Shown here in pieces: positions 36,601 to 49,300 of a stretch of DNA of 64,000 bases. The DNA comes from Choristoneura fumiferana (taxonomy: Eukaryota > Arthropoda > Insecta > Lepidoptera > Tortricidae): assembly GCF_025370935.1 (NCBI RefSeq), contig NC_133476.1, positions 14,941,643 to 15,005,642 on the forward strand. The letters run 5' to 3'. The position numbers and the translations under genes are program-made. Every line of letters begins with the position of its first letter. Position 1 is the stretch's first letter. Below the pieces are notes generated by a model, which saw only the letters and a program-made list of their open reading frames with translations, did no database searches and had not been told where the DNA came from.

Positions 36601-37682
36601 AAATAAATAACAATTTATCTTAATGGGAATTAAGATTTTAAATGAAACATTTCCTCTTAATTCAATAGGACGAAGCCAAATGATCGCTAATTAATATTAA
36701 CAAAGAAAACACCACAACTGCGATTTTCAAGACGCTTAATCAGACTTAATGATTATTTTGATTTTCATCTCGCCCGCGTGAAACGAGAAAGTTAATGAAA
36801 AGTCAAGCAAACTCGGTCGAATACAAATTTTAGCATTAGTATGCAAGAGTAAAGTTTTTATTCAATATAACTTGCACTGTTTTATCTTCCGTTTCTCTTA
36901 TTCGCATCAGCAATGCACAAGTTATTGTAACTTCCCATCGCGCTAAATAAACCCATTGAAAGCCACGTTTTGTATTGTTTTGTTTGCCTTTTGTTAATTA
37001 AATGTTTCACGTTATAATAAGCAGAACAATCTTGAGTGATTGATGTAATTAGTGGTATGGTTAGCGACGAAAACGTTTTTTAACTTTCTTTTTAAACATC
37101 TCTGAAGTAAGTGACAATTCACACTTGCGTGATGGATAGGTTCATATGTACACTATGGCAGATATAAAGCAACATTTTTTGAATACATCCCTATTTGCCA
37201 CAAGACATGATTTTGATGGGAGTTGATATTATATAGGCCTTCTATTAAGATGCAGTTGTCGTTTTTTGTGGAGTTTCAAGGTTTTACCGTTTCAACAGTG
37301 GACATCTTACACCTAATGATGAGGACTTTAGAGACAAGGTATACCTACAACATTATTAAATATTAGTTAACACACAACCGTCCCACAAATACGAAACATG
37401 CATACAACTAAATATTTCTTTTCCATCATCCACATGATCATCGCTTGTCATATTTTTTAACATAGGGGAAAGCACGCTTTGCTATCTCCTGATAATATGT
37501 GCTTATTTACAGAGATTCGTATCAAAATAAATATAAATATTTTTCAAACACTGTCACGATCACTTGTGACAGGGGTCAGCTTAGGGTTTATGTATTTTGT
37601 GCCGAGATCTTATAAAAACTTCATACAGATTGGCAATATGAAGTAAGAAGAGGAATGGAGAAAAATATTCTTGTTTGTTCGT
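33612..37682 (+). other. Intron, no gene recognised
   Basis: AT-rich. A short inverted tail-like word set (GAGGGGGCAAACGA, 34326-34339) may be debris of a minus-strand non-LTR end. An (AT)n tract lies at 36441-36456. The longest open frame away from transposons (35077-35550, minus) has no recognisable domain. Confidence 0.45.
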
Positions 37683-37800
37683 ACAATCACCTGCATTAAT
37701 ATCTACTACAGCGGCGCGTGCAAAATATCTGACACGTCCTACCGACCCTAGAAATAGAGTCGTACGCTTTGTTGTGTCAGATATTGGTGCTGCTGAGTGT
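37683..37800. repeat. Dispersed repeat around TATCTGACACG
   Basis: GTGCAAAATATCTGACACG (about 37718-37736) is partly inverted by TGTGTCAGATATTGGTGC (about 37774-37791). CCTACCGACCCTAGAAATAG between them is a word I associate with a lepidopteran dispersed repeat. The unit abuts the left end of repeat copy C. Confidence 0.45.
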
Positions 37801-37830
37801 ATATTGCAGTCTTAAAAGATTGGATAGGTT

Positions 37831-38454
37831 TTTTAGGGTTCCGGAGCCAAAATGGCAAAAACGGAACCCTTATAGTTTCGCCAGTTCTGTCTGTCTGTCT
37901 GTCCGTCCGTCCGCGGCTTTGCTCAGGGAGTATCAATGCTAGAAAGCTGTAATTTTGCACGGATATATATGTAAACTATGCCGACAAAATGGTACAATAA
38001 AAAACTAAAAAAAAAAAATGTTTTTTGGGTACCTCCCATAGACGTAAAGAAGGGGTGATTTTTTTTTCTCATCCAACCCTATAGTGTGGGGTATCGTTAT
38101 ATAGGTCTTTTAAAACCATTAGGGGTTTACTAAGACGATTTTTCGATTCAGCGATATGTTTGCGAAATATTCAACTTTAAAGTGCAAATTTTCATTAAAA
38201 TCGAGCGTCCCCCCCGTCTAAAATCTAAACCGGTGGGTGAAAAAATTTGAAATAATTCAGGATGGTAGTAAGTATATCATACTTTTAAGAAAAACTATAA
38301 CGGTTAAGTTTGCTTGAGAATTATTAGTAGTTTAAGAGTAAATAGCAGCCTAAGGTATAAAATATACCTAAACTTGGAAAATTCCATATAAAATACGAAA
38401 TCCTTAAAAAAATACTACTTATTTTTTTCGTAATGGCTACGGAACCCTATTTTC
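37831..38454 (-). mobile_element. AGGGTTCCG-ended dispersed repeat, copy C (inverted)
   Basis: Reverse-complement copy of A and B. Its ends on the plus strand are AGGGTTCCGGAGCCA (37835-37849) and TGGCTACGGAACCCT (38434-38448). Unlike A, B and D it lacks the GCGTGTCGGACACGC leader outside the AGGGTTCCGTAGCC end. This supports the inverted ends as the true element boundaries. Confidence 0.8.
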
Positions 38455-41287
38455 AATACATCTTTACAAGTGATTGCTGACACTTAATGGTGGAAAACAC
38501 TTTGAAGTAGGTAAATAAAAATCTTGTAATAATTGAAAAAAACCATCAAAATGAATAATAACGAATTAAAGGTGGATATTATATTTGTTAATATCTGGCT
38601 ACAAGTTTAAATTGTTCAATTGACATTTGAGTAAGTGGAGGCGGCTAGTTCCGCAGCTTGTCTCCTCGCGGTATCGAGTATAGCTCCGACACGCCAGCCA
38701 CCTAATTCTGATATGAATATGAAATTGTATGTAAATGTCGGCCAAATGTTGCCGCGCAACTTGACAACTCGACAGTACCGTAAATATACGGGCGCCGTTG
38801 CGCTGACTGTACCAAAACATGCGAGTTTGTAGTTTACGACAGTAAATTGTTTAGATTGTGCCCTACGTACCTACTTAACTGTACGTATCTATGCAAAACA
38901 GTCGACTGCCGCACGGCTGTTCCGTATAATCCACGTAAGGAGACTGGTATTCGTATAGGTACCGTCAAGTGTCCTTGCGACGCGGTCTAACGAGAGCAAT
39001 CACCCAACTGCGTGGAGTCCTTGTTTTAAACTAGAATTCATTACAGCCGTACAAACGCCGCAAATGCACATTCTAGAGCAAAGCACTCCGCTACGAAGTT
39101 AAGTTTCACCACTTGCCATAATTACCAATAAAACGTGTTCCTGCCGTCGGCACGTCAACGAGGGCCGCATCAGAATTATGAAGTTAGCGTTTGCCTCCGT
39201 GACACCGCGTTATTGCTGACATTTCAGCCTGATTATCTTTAATTAAAAAGTTGTTTTAGACGCCCTCAAAATTCCAACTTATTAAAAGAAATTGCCAAGG
39301 CCCTGTGAAGTGGTAACTCAGTGAATTGTCATAATTAGATTAAAAGTGGCTCGAGAGTCAGCTAGGATTTTGGACAGAGATTTTAGGAACAATGTCTTGT
39401 TATTTTTTGTATCCCGAATTTAATTAAGTCATAGTAAATTATGATATTGTAGCCAGGTATACTCTAAATAAAACGCTCAGCATTTAATTTTGTCCAAAGC
39501 CTAAAAACAATTCACAGTAATGATTACATCCTGATACCTAGTTGCTTTTCAATTGTACTCTATGTAATGTAACTCAACACACACTCATTCTCATATTTAG
39601 CCCCGGCTTTTACTTCTCTTTGTTCCAATGTAGTAGAATGATCTAAACGGATCGTATGCTCAAAGAATATTGACAGATATGATCACTTCTCGATTGGAGC
39701 TCGGCCAACATCTAGATTTTCTGTACGATTTGTAACTCGATACTTCGCTAGCTTCCGTTTAGAATAGATATGCCGCTTTAGAGTGTTGCGTCTTACTTGT
39801 ATTCGACGTGCGTTCGAGATATTTATGACGGTTTGCACTTCACGTATTTGTATTATACAATTTTGATTCGTAGCATCGCGTACATGCATTTTAATTTATT
39901 GCTGTTGTTTTGAAATAGGAGATGAGAATTGTGAATGCTTTTTTTAACATGAGTAATATGCAGCGACAAAAAGTAGTGTTGAAAATGTTATCTTGCTGTG
40001 TGATGTATGTACATACCTGGAGTGTTTACTGGTGTGCGGCGGGATTGCGCACGGCACCCGCGCTATATGATTCCCTTTTATTTATTTTAATCAAATGCGC
40101 CGGTTGTTGTTTTGATGCAGTGAGGTTTGCTGTCGCGGCAGTTTTGTGTGCTCTATATTCTCCCATGAATTCCGGTGCGCGGAGTCGCGCATAGCTGAAT
40201 ACTTTAGCGTTATACATGGCTGACGAATGAATTTGTTTTCGCGGGTGTATTTTTTCACCTTTATTTTGAATTGTTTTTGTAAACCTCTTAGTATAGTAAC
40301 ATAATTATTATATTTACATAGTAATTTAAGTTCCTATTTTCTTTTTACGTTCTTATTTTGTCATTAGAACGGACAATCGCCATATCGACTACGACAAAAA
40401 AAAAACACTTTACAACACCTGCACTTTGCGATCATTTTATTCGTTCAGACTTAATTCCATTGCTTTATGAGGCAGCATAAGGCAAAAAAAGAATGGCATT
40501 CCGGCGGGATAATGAAAATCTTCGACGTCGTACTTCTTTCTTTTTAATTGCTTCACAGTTCTTTGTAACGGGGTAATGCGTGCGGGCTTTGCTCGGACTG
40601 TACTGGAGCAATCAATGGATTATGAACCAAGGGATATTGGTTGAACAACGAGCTTTGAAGGCTTAAAATATGAAAAAATAGTATGGTACAATTAGATTTT
40701 TTTTAAATTGTATAATATAGATTCCTGCATAAACAAATGTTATATTTAATTCGTCAATTAGATTATCAGAAAATTTTAAACGCTTAGATTTTTCTTTTGT
40801 TAATCAAGCAAAAAATAAATTACAACTTTCCAGTAGGTACTAAGAGCTTTTATAATAATAATAATAAAAAAAACACTCATTTCGAGTAACATGGCCTTAA
40901 CAGAATAAATTAATAAAAACAAAATATTTAAAACTTTGCACACCGCGTTTTTAAATGCACAGAAACGCACGTTGACATTAGCGAGTTTTTCTTTCCATAG
41001 CCTCGTAAGTCCTCGTGTACTTCACAAAGTATAATTCAATTTTAAGAATAACTGACGAATGTATGTACTTGGTGTATATACTCGTAGTATAAATTTTTCA
41101 ATGAAATAGAACTTTCTTAAGTAAATAAGTAATTTCCAAAACCACAAAACTTAGAATTATCGGCTCGATTTGTAGAATTATGTATGATAAAAAAATTCAG
41201 GACTTACGAGGATAAAGCAGCTATAATATAATTATCGCGTATGTATAGCTGCTAGGTACGCGATACAAACGATTGTCAATGGCGCGT
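38455..41287 (+). other. Intron, nothing recognised
   Basis: Mixed composition with small GC-richer zones (38640-38780, 38950-39180, 40030-40200). Short A/T microsatellites occur near 40854-40872. No exon, repeat family or RNA gene was identified. Confidence 0.45.
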
Positions 41288-41720
41288 TTAAAAAACGCGA
41301 TGTGCAAATACCGTTAGAGTATAATCAGCCGTAGGAACTCCGCTGTTGGACAAAGGCCTTCTCCATAAACCTCTAGTTGCTTTCATTAGAAGCGGCCTGC
41401 ATCCACCGTGAACCCAAAACTTAAACCAGGTCATCCGTTCATCTCCTTGATTGGTCCTACTCTGCAGCTTGCTGATCCGCGGTCTCCATTCGAGAACTTT
41501 ACGGCCCCAATGGCCATCTATCATCTGCCCATTGCCACCTCGACGAGCTAATTCGCTTCAGTGACCCTCGATCTTCTATGTACCTCCACATTTCTGATTC
41601 GATCCCAAGCAACCCTGAGCTCTCTCCACTCTCTCTTTGACTACGGAACCCAAAAATGGTGCACGCTAACTGCGAAACGCATCTCAGCGATTGCAGCTTA
41701 CGCCCCACAATCAGATAGTA
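41288..41720 (-). pseudogene. RTE-type ORF2 C-terminus, frameshifted
   Basis: Two minus-strand frames together resemble the end of RTE/Jockey-like ORF2. The upstream frame (41708-41499) has SRWQWADDRWPLG, corresponding to the KWQWAGH..R region. The next frame (41524-41288) has WGRKVLEWRPR and later GLWRRPL. The terminal bases at 41320-41365 match the RTE end (on the minus strand, GGCCTTTGTCCAACAGCGGA). A frame change near 41500-41520 and lost RT domains make it a dead fragment, antisense to the host gene. Confidence 0.7.
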
Positions 41721-42435
41721 CGCCTCCCCTCATATCGACGTTTTCCACTTCGCTTGTTGCACACCGTTTGGGAATAGTTTTTGTTACCGAACTAATCAAC
41801 GCCCGGACAGAGGAATCGCAATTTCAATCCTCTTTTTTTCCCCAGTAATGCTCGCATGCGCTTATATTGTGTAACCGAAAAATGCTGATTGCCGATGATT
41901 TTGTTACTTCCGATAGGATTTTGTTTCGAGGAATACGAACGAACCTGATCATAAAAACTATCTAATTTATATCCTCCTTTTTATTAGCGCTGGCGCATCA
42001 CTAGCCTAAGCCAATTAAAGTAGTTAGTGAACTATTGAAATAATTCATTAAGTGAATGACATGCCTCGTATCTTTATGCGTCAGATGTAGTCATTTTCAG
42101 TTCCTTGTGTGTCCTTTGTTCATTCGTCTAAACCTCCGTCACGCAGGTTTTACAGCCAAATGGTTAGACCTATGTCTTAAAATGTTTGTAGTAAAGGCAA
42201 CTTGTTGATCCCAAGCCATACAAATTGTAAAAAAAAGGATTTTAAATGTTTTTAAGCAGGGCTTCCATACAGCTTAAGGAGGGTGAGAAATTAATCTACC
42301 TACTCGATATGGAGGAGGAAGGGGGATGTTGTTGATTAGATAAAGTTCACTCAGTAGATGAAAACTGTTTTTTTTTTAATATTGGAAAACAAAGGAATGG
42401 AAAACCATTAATATCAGCTTTTGTTCCAAAATGTT
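41721..42435 (+). other. Intron, nothing recognised
   Basis: AT-rich after 41850. A T-run at 42368-42378 is the only simple-sequence feature. No gene was recognised. Confidence 0.5.
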
Positions 42436-42610
42436 GTACCATCAGCCAAATAAATGGTCTGTCAATTTTTAAACAAGTTCTTATCAAATGAATATGTCGC
42501 TAAAGTCGAACTTTTAAGTTGACAGACACGTCTATTGGCATTATTGTTTTATGACATGCAATCGATTATCAACTTTAGAGTGGTAGACCACATATTTGGC
42601 TGATGGTACC
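42436..42610. mobile_element. MITE with GTACCATCAGCCAAAT terminal inverted repeats
   Basis: The left end 42436-42460 and right end 42586-42610 are inverted repeats with 23 of 25 positions identical, enclosing about 125 non-coding bases. It has the size and structure of a non-autonomous DNA element. I recognise the end sequence as widespread in moths. Confidence 0.75.
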
Positions 42611-44749
42611 TACCGAAGAATTTTGTAAGTACCTAAATTATTTACGAACTTGAAATTTGGTTAAGTACAATGTTTATTATTTTGTATAGTTTTATGGTAT
42701 ATAGAGGTGCAGATTTTTGAAGCATTGGATAAGATGACTTTTTAGACGCACTAACAAATACTAACATATTGATAAATCAGATATTTTCCGTAAAATTCCC
42801 GCATTTTTTTAAGTCAGTTGAATTTACCTTATTATAGCACATTTTGCTTAGAAATAGGGCTCCGTTAGCACTGGTTATTTATATATACAGCCGCTTAAAG
42901 CGGCATTCATTCACCAAATCATTCAGTAGCTAATTGCGGTTATGCGGTGCAAATATCGATTTACATGCCACTGTATAATTCAAAGGTTGAATAATGTATT
43001 GCCTTTCATTAGCACATTGGGCAGTACCGAGATGTATTTGCACGTGAATTCGCCTAACCGCACCCCGAAGGAGGTGATCCACGGATGCGGTTGATGCATC
43101 ATTTATGTAGCAAATTACGTCAAAAAAGATACCACAGAAAATTTACTACAAAAGACAAATAAAGAGAAGTCATTATTAGTAATAAATAAGTCTCCTGTAT
43201 GTTACACCATTTAAGCAGAAGTGACAGCGTGAAACTAATTTAATATTTGAATCGCACTAAAACTAGTACGTAACTAAGTTGTCTCGCATTCGACGCATAT
43301 AAACGTTACGCAAATAGCCTTAGTAAAGTTAAACAACAAAACTTCATTACAAACTCGTGCACAACACATAGCGCGATATTATCGGATTAAAATGTCTCAC
43401 CGTGGACCCCTGAAAATAGTTAAGCCACGCACTGAAACTTTAACGGGGGAAAAATACATAGCCTTTACTAATGAACTCCGATAATTGCGAGCTTACCGCC
43501 GCACGCGTTCTATTACCTACCCGGGAAACGGCTCACCTCAATCATTTTAATGCCTGCTCAATTATTATACATTGCGGAGCCACGCGGTCTCCGCTCACGC
43601 TGCGCCTCCGTCGTAGGCCCATCACACCACAATACTCGTAATCGCAATGAATACGAGCGTCTGATCAATGTATTTACAGTGTCGTTTTAGTTTTAATTAA
43701 GCTACAGCCGGCCGTTAAGCCGCACCGCGCAGTAAAATCGACTACGCAGCGCGTGCGGCGCGTTAATAAGTCCGCGCGAATTTAACTCCGAACGTGGACC
43801 GTAAATGAGAATCGCCAATAAATCGGGCATTATAATAAACATTAACGTTATTGTTTCCCGTTAAACGGCCCGGCGCGTCCCTCCCCTCAGGTGGCGCCGC
43901 AACAATCCGCTCGGAATTTCAACGACTTCAATTATTGAGTGCCTACGAAAACCGAACCCTTTGGGCTTCTCAAGGGGCCGGACTGTCCATTTCGCCCGAC
44001 GATAATGCGGCGTGGCACGCGGAAAGGATATAGGTACCAACATTAAATAAGCCATTATATATCTGCTTCTCTTTTGTGTTTTTTCCACAGAGACTTCGGG
44101 GAATTTAATTTTAAACTTGGAATAAATACCCATCCCCAGACAATTGCTGCAATGTGATTGAGTTTATTGTTTGCGTTGAAAAAAACTTGAGTCACACATT
44201 ATTTTTCACGCTGTTACCATTTACCTACACTCGAACTAAATTTGCTCACTTTTTAATAAATAAAAGATCTTAAATCGTTTACTACTGATACTTATATATC
44301 TCCAAGTTTCTCATCTCGCGATACTAAGTTCTTTACGACTGTCTGACTTTGATTTACGTGTATTGTATTACAAATTGAAAGTAGAAATGTTACTTACAAA
44401 AGAAAACTCGATAAATTTATAAAATTTAAGAAATTTATAAAACAGACATGAACTTTAGAATAGAATGATGCAAATATTAAATAACATATCATTTACAAGT
44501 TAACGTTGCAACCTGGCCTTATTGTTTTTTTGCTGTTATTAAAACTGTCCTATAAAGGTAGTACAAGCACTTACTTGGTCAACTAAACATTGCAGTTGCA
44601 TATCACCAACAGTTTTTCGTACAACTGTTGCAATCCTATCGTCATTCATCAAGGTAGCAATTATTATACTCACTTACATGGTTAGGAGAGGATCGAGTCG
44701 ACGAGAAGAGAGCGTAAGTACATGGCATGACCGAGTGAACGTAAATTGG
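42611..44749 (+). other. Intron with a GC-rich zone
   Basis: AT-rich, then a GC-rich zone at about 43560-44035 (listed separately), then AT-rich again. The small open frames at 43851-44033 and 43861-44133 lie in the GC-rich zone and look fortuitous. Confidence 0.45.
43560..44035. other. GC-rich island
   Basis: Several CG-dense blocks (for example CACGCTGCGCCTCCGTCG, GCAGCGCGTGCGGCGCG and TTAAACGGCCCGGCGCGTCC) alternate with AT words such as AATAAACATTAACG. This mosaic is unlike the repeats in the window and contains no coding signature. It is a candidate conserved regulatory element. Confidence 0.3.
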
Positions 44750-44875
44750 TTGGTGTTCCACGTAATCGAGCCACCCGAGTCTCCACGCTTTGGTCTCTCC
44801 AATAATATTGGGTTCAGATATTAGGTCTTTGATTTTCCTGTTTTTACTCATCCTCCAGCTCCGTCTTCTCTCTGA
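44750..44875 (-). pseudogene. Non-LTR retrotransposon ORF2 C-terminal fragment
   Basis: The minus-strand frame includes SERRRSWRMSKNRKIKDLI, SEPNIIGETKAWRLGWL and DYVEH. This matches the (N)xxIxDLxxEPNIIGExKxxRLxWLGHVER motif that many non-LTR ORF2 proteins carry after the RT domain. The glycine-histidine pair has decayed to DY. Only about 40 codons remain. Confidence 0.65.
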
Positions 44876-44924
44876 GTTCAGAAAGTAACAGCTGATTTTC
44901 TGATGATCATACTCGTACATCATC

Positions 44925-44985
44925 ATCATCATCATCATTATATTAGCCGTAGCACGTTCACAGTTGGACATAGACATAGTTCGGC
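44925..44985 (-). mobile_element. RTE-type 3' end with (ATG)n tail
   Basis: On the minus strand TATGTCTATGTCCAACTGTG is a decayed form of the AYVQQW-coding end, followed by a stop-rich stretch and eight ATG/TGA units (CAT/ATC on the plus strand at 44920-44940). The tail produces the poly-Met run in the translated frame. Confidence 0.65.
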
Positions 44986-44999
44986 TCAAATACCGCTAG

Positions 45000-45585
45000 A
45001 GGAACGAAGCTCAGAGAGACCTTTTGGATTTCGGGGTCAAAGGCTGGCTAGAGCTGACCCAAGATGATACTCAGGCTTACAAAAAAAAAAGTTCACGCAG
45101 CGACGACAAAAAAAACCTACATTCGCTCTTAAGCGATAAGGCTGCCTTAAACTTACCTGCTGGTAATTTTATCTCTGTGTACCTGTTTTCTGTATCAGTT
45201 AGTATTTGTGGTATACAATAAAGAGGCATTGTATTGTATTGTACATTTTGGATAAATAATTAAGTAGGCAGTCTATTATATCACCACGCCAAGATCGTCT
45301 CAGTAATCGTTAAGGCACAGGCACACTATCGCCGGCATGTCACAGCGAGCGGAAAGCCTAATCCAATTGAAGGTTTGCATAATTCTCGCCAACGTACCTA
45401 CAGCACAATGTAATTGTAGTGCATTGAACTAATAGCTGGGATTATTAAGTTTGAGAAACTGCATGTGTGTCGACGGAAGATTAGGCTCCCATTTGGTTGT
45501 TTGATAACCGAAAGGGTTAAGTTGTTGATGTTAGGTTTTGTGTGTGGGGTGGGTTAATGAGGTCTACGAGAAAATAAAATATAAA
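45000..45585 (+). other. Intron, nothing recognised
   Basis: Mixed composition with no gene or recognisable repeat. TTGTATTGTATTGTAC near 45230-45245 is a minor simple repeat. Confidence 0.4.
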
Positions 45586-45660
45586 ACCGGCCAAGAGCGT
45601 GTCGGACACGCCCAAGATAGGGTTCCGTAGCCATTACGAAAAAAATCAAGTAATAAGTAT
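45585..45660 (+). mobile_element. AGGGTTCCG repeat, fragment D
   Basis: Only the leader (CCGGCCAAGAGCGTGTCGG) and the left end (AGGGTTCCGTAGCCATTACG) of the repeat remain. The sequence then diverges after about 45655. The break shows that this copy is truncated on its right side. Confidence 0.7.
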
Positions 45661-45895
45661 TATGTGCGTTATAACACAATTAAAACACTTACTACAGTCT
45701 TAAAATCTATTACCAGAAAAAGAGCGTATCTTCACGGCACTTACGTCCTTTTGTTGAGAAGCGCAGTTTTTCGGCAATAACTCAAAAATGGTATATCCGA
45801 TCATGTTGAAACCAATTTTCGTTAAAAGTATTTATTAAGCGTTACCTTTCCCACAGAGTATCGGCGTTAAATGATACTTTTGCTGCTGTCTTTCG

Positions 45896-46016
45896 CGGTG
45901 AGTGGGAGATCCGGAGGCCTGAGGCCGGAGGGGGAGGGGTCACCCATGGGGTGGCGGTGATAGCTTACCATCAGCTGACCCGTATGCTCGTTTGTCAGCT
46001 ATTTGATCAAAAAAAG
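45896..46016 (+). mobile_element. Non-LTR 3' end (different family)
   Basis: GTGGCGGTGATAGCTTACCA and TCAGCTGACCCGTATGCTCG are followed by TTTGTCAGCTATTTGATCAA and an A-run. The layout is the same as the tails at 28209 and 33478 but diverged, so it is probably another family of the same class. Upstream, 45661-45895 is probably element body but was not assigned. Confidence 0.55.
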
Positions 46017-46249
46017 TAACATAAGAGAGACATCAAAAAACTTACTATTTAAACCTGCTTTTGCTAAATATGCACGAGTCAAAAACACTAACTACTTTCA
46101 GACTTTCAAAAAACTTCATATAACATCTGCCAGAAGAGAGATTTTTCTTGTGGTAAACAAGGATGTTTGAAAATTCAACCGAACCTTTTACACAATTTTA
46201 TTGCGCATATAATTATAATGAATAATCTTAGATAACTTATTCGTTTTAC

Positions 46250-46300
46250 CTTTTTTTATTATGAGAGGGAGGCAAACGAGCAAGCGGTTCATCTGTGGAA
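46250..46300 (-). mobile_element. Short inverted non-LTR tail
   Basis: On the minus strand the sequence reads GAACCGCTTGCTCGTTTGCC followed by TCCCTCTCATAATAAAAA. It is the terminal part of the same type of tail as at 45896-46016, in opposite orientation, and only about 50 bases long. Confidence 0.5.
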
Positions 46301-49300
46301 TAAATAATTATTTAAGTACCTGTTGAATGTTCCCATAAAGTTAACAGAAAACAAAAATAGCACCTTGTATATTGAGTAAATTCACATTTCTGATTAGGTA
46401 GTTAACATAAAAAGAAACATGCTTGAGGTATCAACAAGTAATTATACTAACGTTATATACCGCTCGAATAATAAACTATTGTAAATCGATCACAATTAAA
46501 GAAAGCAGCGTTTATGGACCATAATTAAAAACCCTAAGAACGTAACATCGTCAAGCAATAAAAGTATTAACAAAAACAAAACACCCGAGTCCGCGTTCGT
46601 TCCACGGCATTATCGAAACTAAATTAAGGCGCTTACACATACACGTCACGTTGTCGCTAATCTCGACTCTTAGCGCAATCTGGAGCCATTCCGGTGAGTA
46701 AACAATACCGCCACCTTTCACAGGAACAAAGAGGAAATAACAAAAGAATGGACTGGCTGGACGAATCGGTGCACGGTGCATTATCGGGCCGGCACACGTG
46801 AGCTAGAAAGTCCACTGGCCTTTAGAAGGACGTTACAAAGAAATTTACACGGCACGACGGATTTATTGTTTAGTTGTTAGTTTCAGTACTAACTTTTAAC
46901 TTTAAGCGACTTTTGAAACTAGAAGTTATAAGGAAACCTGCCTTTGTTTAAGTTACGTTTGCGTAATAAAATAATGCATGTATATTAATATTTCTACTTA
47001 TTAGTTTAAATAGGTTTATAAATAAGCTACAGTCATGATCGAATTAAAGTTCCCTGGATATTTAAGTACCTACTTCTAAAGCCAATTGAGACTTATTTTT
47101 ATTAAAAACAACGTTTACAAACAATTTTAGTGACTAAATGAAAAATTAAGTTACTCTGCTAAATTTGTGACATTTGATTAAAAAGCGAGCGGCTAAATTT
47201 TTTAGTGGCTTTGTCCAACTCTAGCTCCGGATGCGTTAAAAGCCAGCATAGTCGTCTGTGCTAAACAGAGAGTTAGCCACTGAAATTTCACCCGTTTTTT
47301 TTTTGTTTTATGATTGACAGCACACGGGGCGTGTTCGGCCGTCCGTTCAGCCCAGCGGCCCGTGATCCACTGTTAAGAGACCTATCTGCTGGGTGGTTTG
47401 TGCACATTGTCACGTGTTGCATAATACAGACCACTGCGAGCTTCGAATTTGTAATTTTGCGGCCGTATCGAAAAAGCTATGGATAGTTTGACGGTTGCAG
47501 TTTTGTGTGTTTTTTTTTTAATACATATGAAAGGTATTTACGAAACATGCAATGCAAATATTCATTACTGAATACGTCATGTTTTCGTTACAATAAATTT
47601 GTTACTTTTACAGTATGATAGAGTAAATCTTGTATTTAATTTAAAAAGAAGTGACTTTAACGCTTGAAATTTCGAATCCTATGCAATTAACAATTTGAAA
47701 TGAAACATAAACAACGGAAATAGCTGCGCTCCATGTCTAATTACGAAAAAGAAAGGGCCGGATTCATTTTGTGCCTAAACGTAGAAAAAAAAGCTCGTCT
47801 CGTTAAAACTTTCGTCTACAAATATAAAATTCAATTTCTGAATGAGTGCAAAAAAATAATCCTCCACCATGTTTTTCGCGTTCATTTTGCATCAACCGAC
47901 GTAGAATCCTAATTATCTTCCCAGTTAAGCTTAAGTGAATTATTCCAGCCGCCCACTGCGGCGTACAAACAAAACGGCACGGAGTTCGCAACCTCAGTCG
48001 AAAATACTAAAACATTAAAGAGCATTCCCGGCGTGTGTATAATATCCACTAAGTAGTATACGTAGCGCATAAGCCCGCTATCTTGGCAGAGGTAACAGAG
48101 CTGCGCTTTAGTCGGCTCAACTTTTAATAACGCCCGCAAAATCATCTAATTAATCTGATTACGGCTGGACCCGTAACACTGGTACTAATACTAATGCCTA
48201 TTGCGCATTATACCGGCCGGTGCTGCCCAGTAGTGCCCGGATTAGAGGGTTGGCCCACTCGTCTCGAAGATTACGACTCAAGCCCACCGAAGATCCACTA
48301 GAGTCACATAAGACATCAGGCTCTCTTTGATCACGCTTTTCCTTAGCGGATTAAAAACCCACTCGACTTGAGCTGAAACTGCTAGGTTGTCAGTTTTATT
48401 TTTGTAACATTGGAGAACACTTAAGTAATGAGGCAGGACTAGGTATACTATTTTCAAGCATTCCTTGATTTTCAACGGTGCTTATTTGTCTTTTATTATG
48501 AAGACGTAATAATGATGGGGCAGCACGATCGAGGCATTAATGGCTTAAGAAATAAAGCCGCATATCGCGTTTCGAGGCTCGGCGGGCTGTTGTGTTTGCA
48601 CGCGCCCCTATAAGTGTAATTACGGGTCGAGACTCCTTCAGCTGGCTCCACGCACACGATGAATGAGATCTGCGACTAATGGAGATCTTATCTTAACCCC
48701 GAGATGGAGTAAGGTAGCCGTCCTTAACAGTATAAACTTTATTATAATAATATAGGGACTTATCTCGCCCAAATAGGACAGTCGAGTCCAGGTCATAAAT
48801 AAGGCCCGGCTTTGATTTCTGAAGATGACCCTTGCTTTATACGTTTCTTAGGGACGGATCTTGGAAGGCCCCTTTTAATAGTTTCTAAGGAAATCTTGCT
48901 TAATTGGCAAAATGGATCACATGAACCGTATAGGTACGGTTGATAATTGGGACCGTAATAAATTTCTTAACCTTGCTTCTCGCGGGTCTGTACGATTCGC
49001 TCTACTTTGTAATCCGTATGTATTAATTTCTCCACAATTACTCGCTAATCCGTTTTCTTCACAAATTAAATATTTAAGGCGGCAATTTCGTGGCGCTTCC
49101 GTTTCACTCAGTGCGGTATAAAGAAGAGAAGGCTATTTGGCAAAAGTAATTTTCAAAATTATATTGTTACTTCGCCTTCGGATCTTGTGATAATTATCTC
49201 CGGTTTGCTTTAACAACCTAAATAGAAGTAGGAAATTAAGCCCCTGTTTTGTGTTAAATTGTTGACGCGTCAATTTAATTCCCTTATAATTATTAGAACA

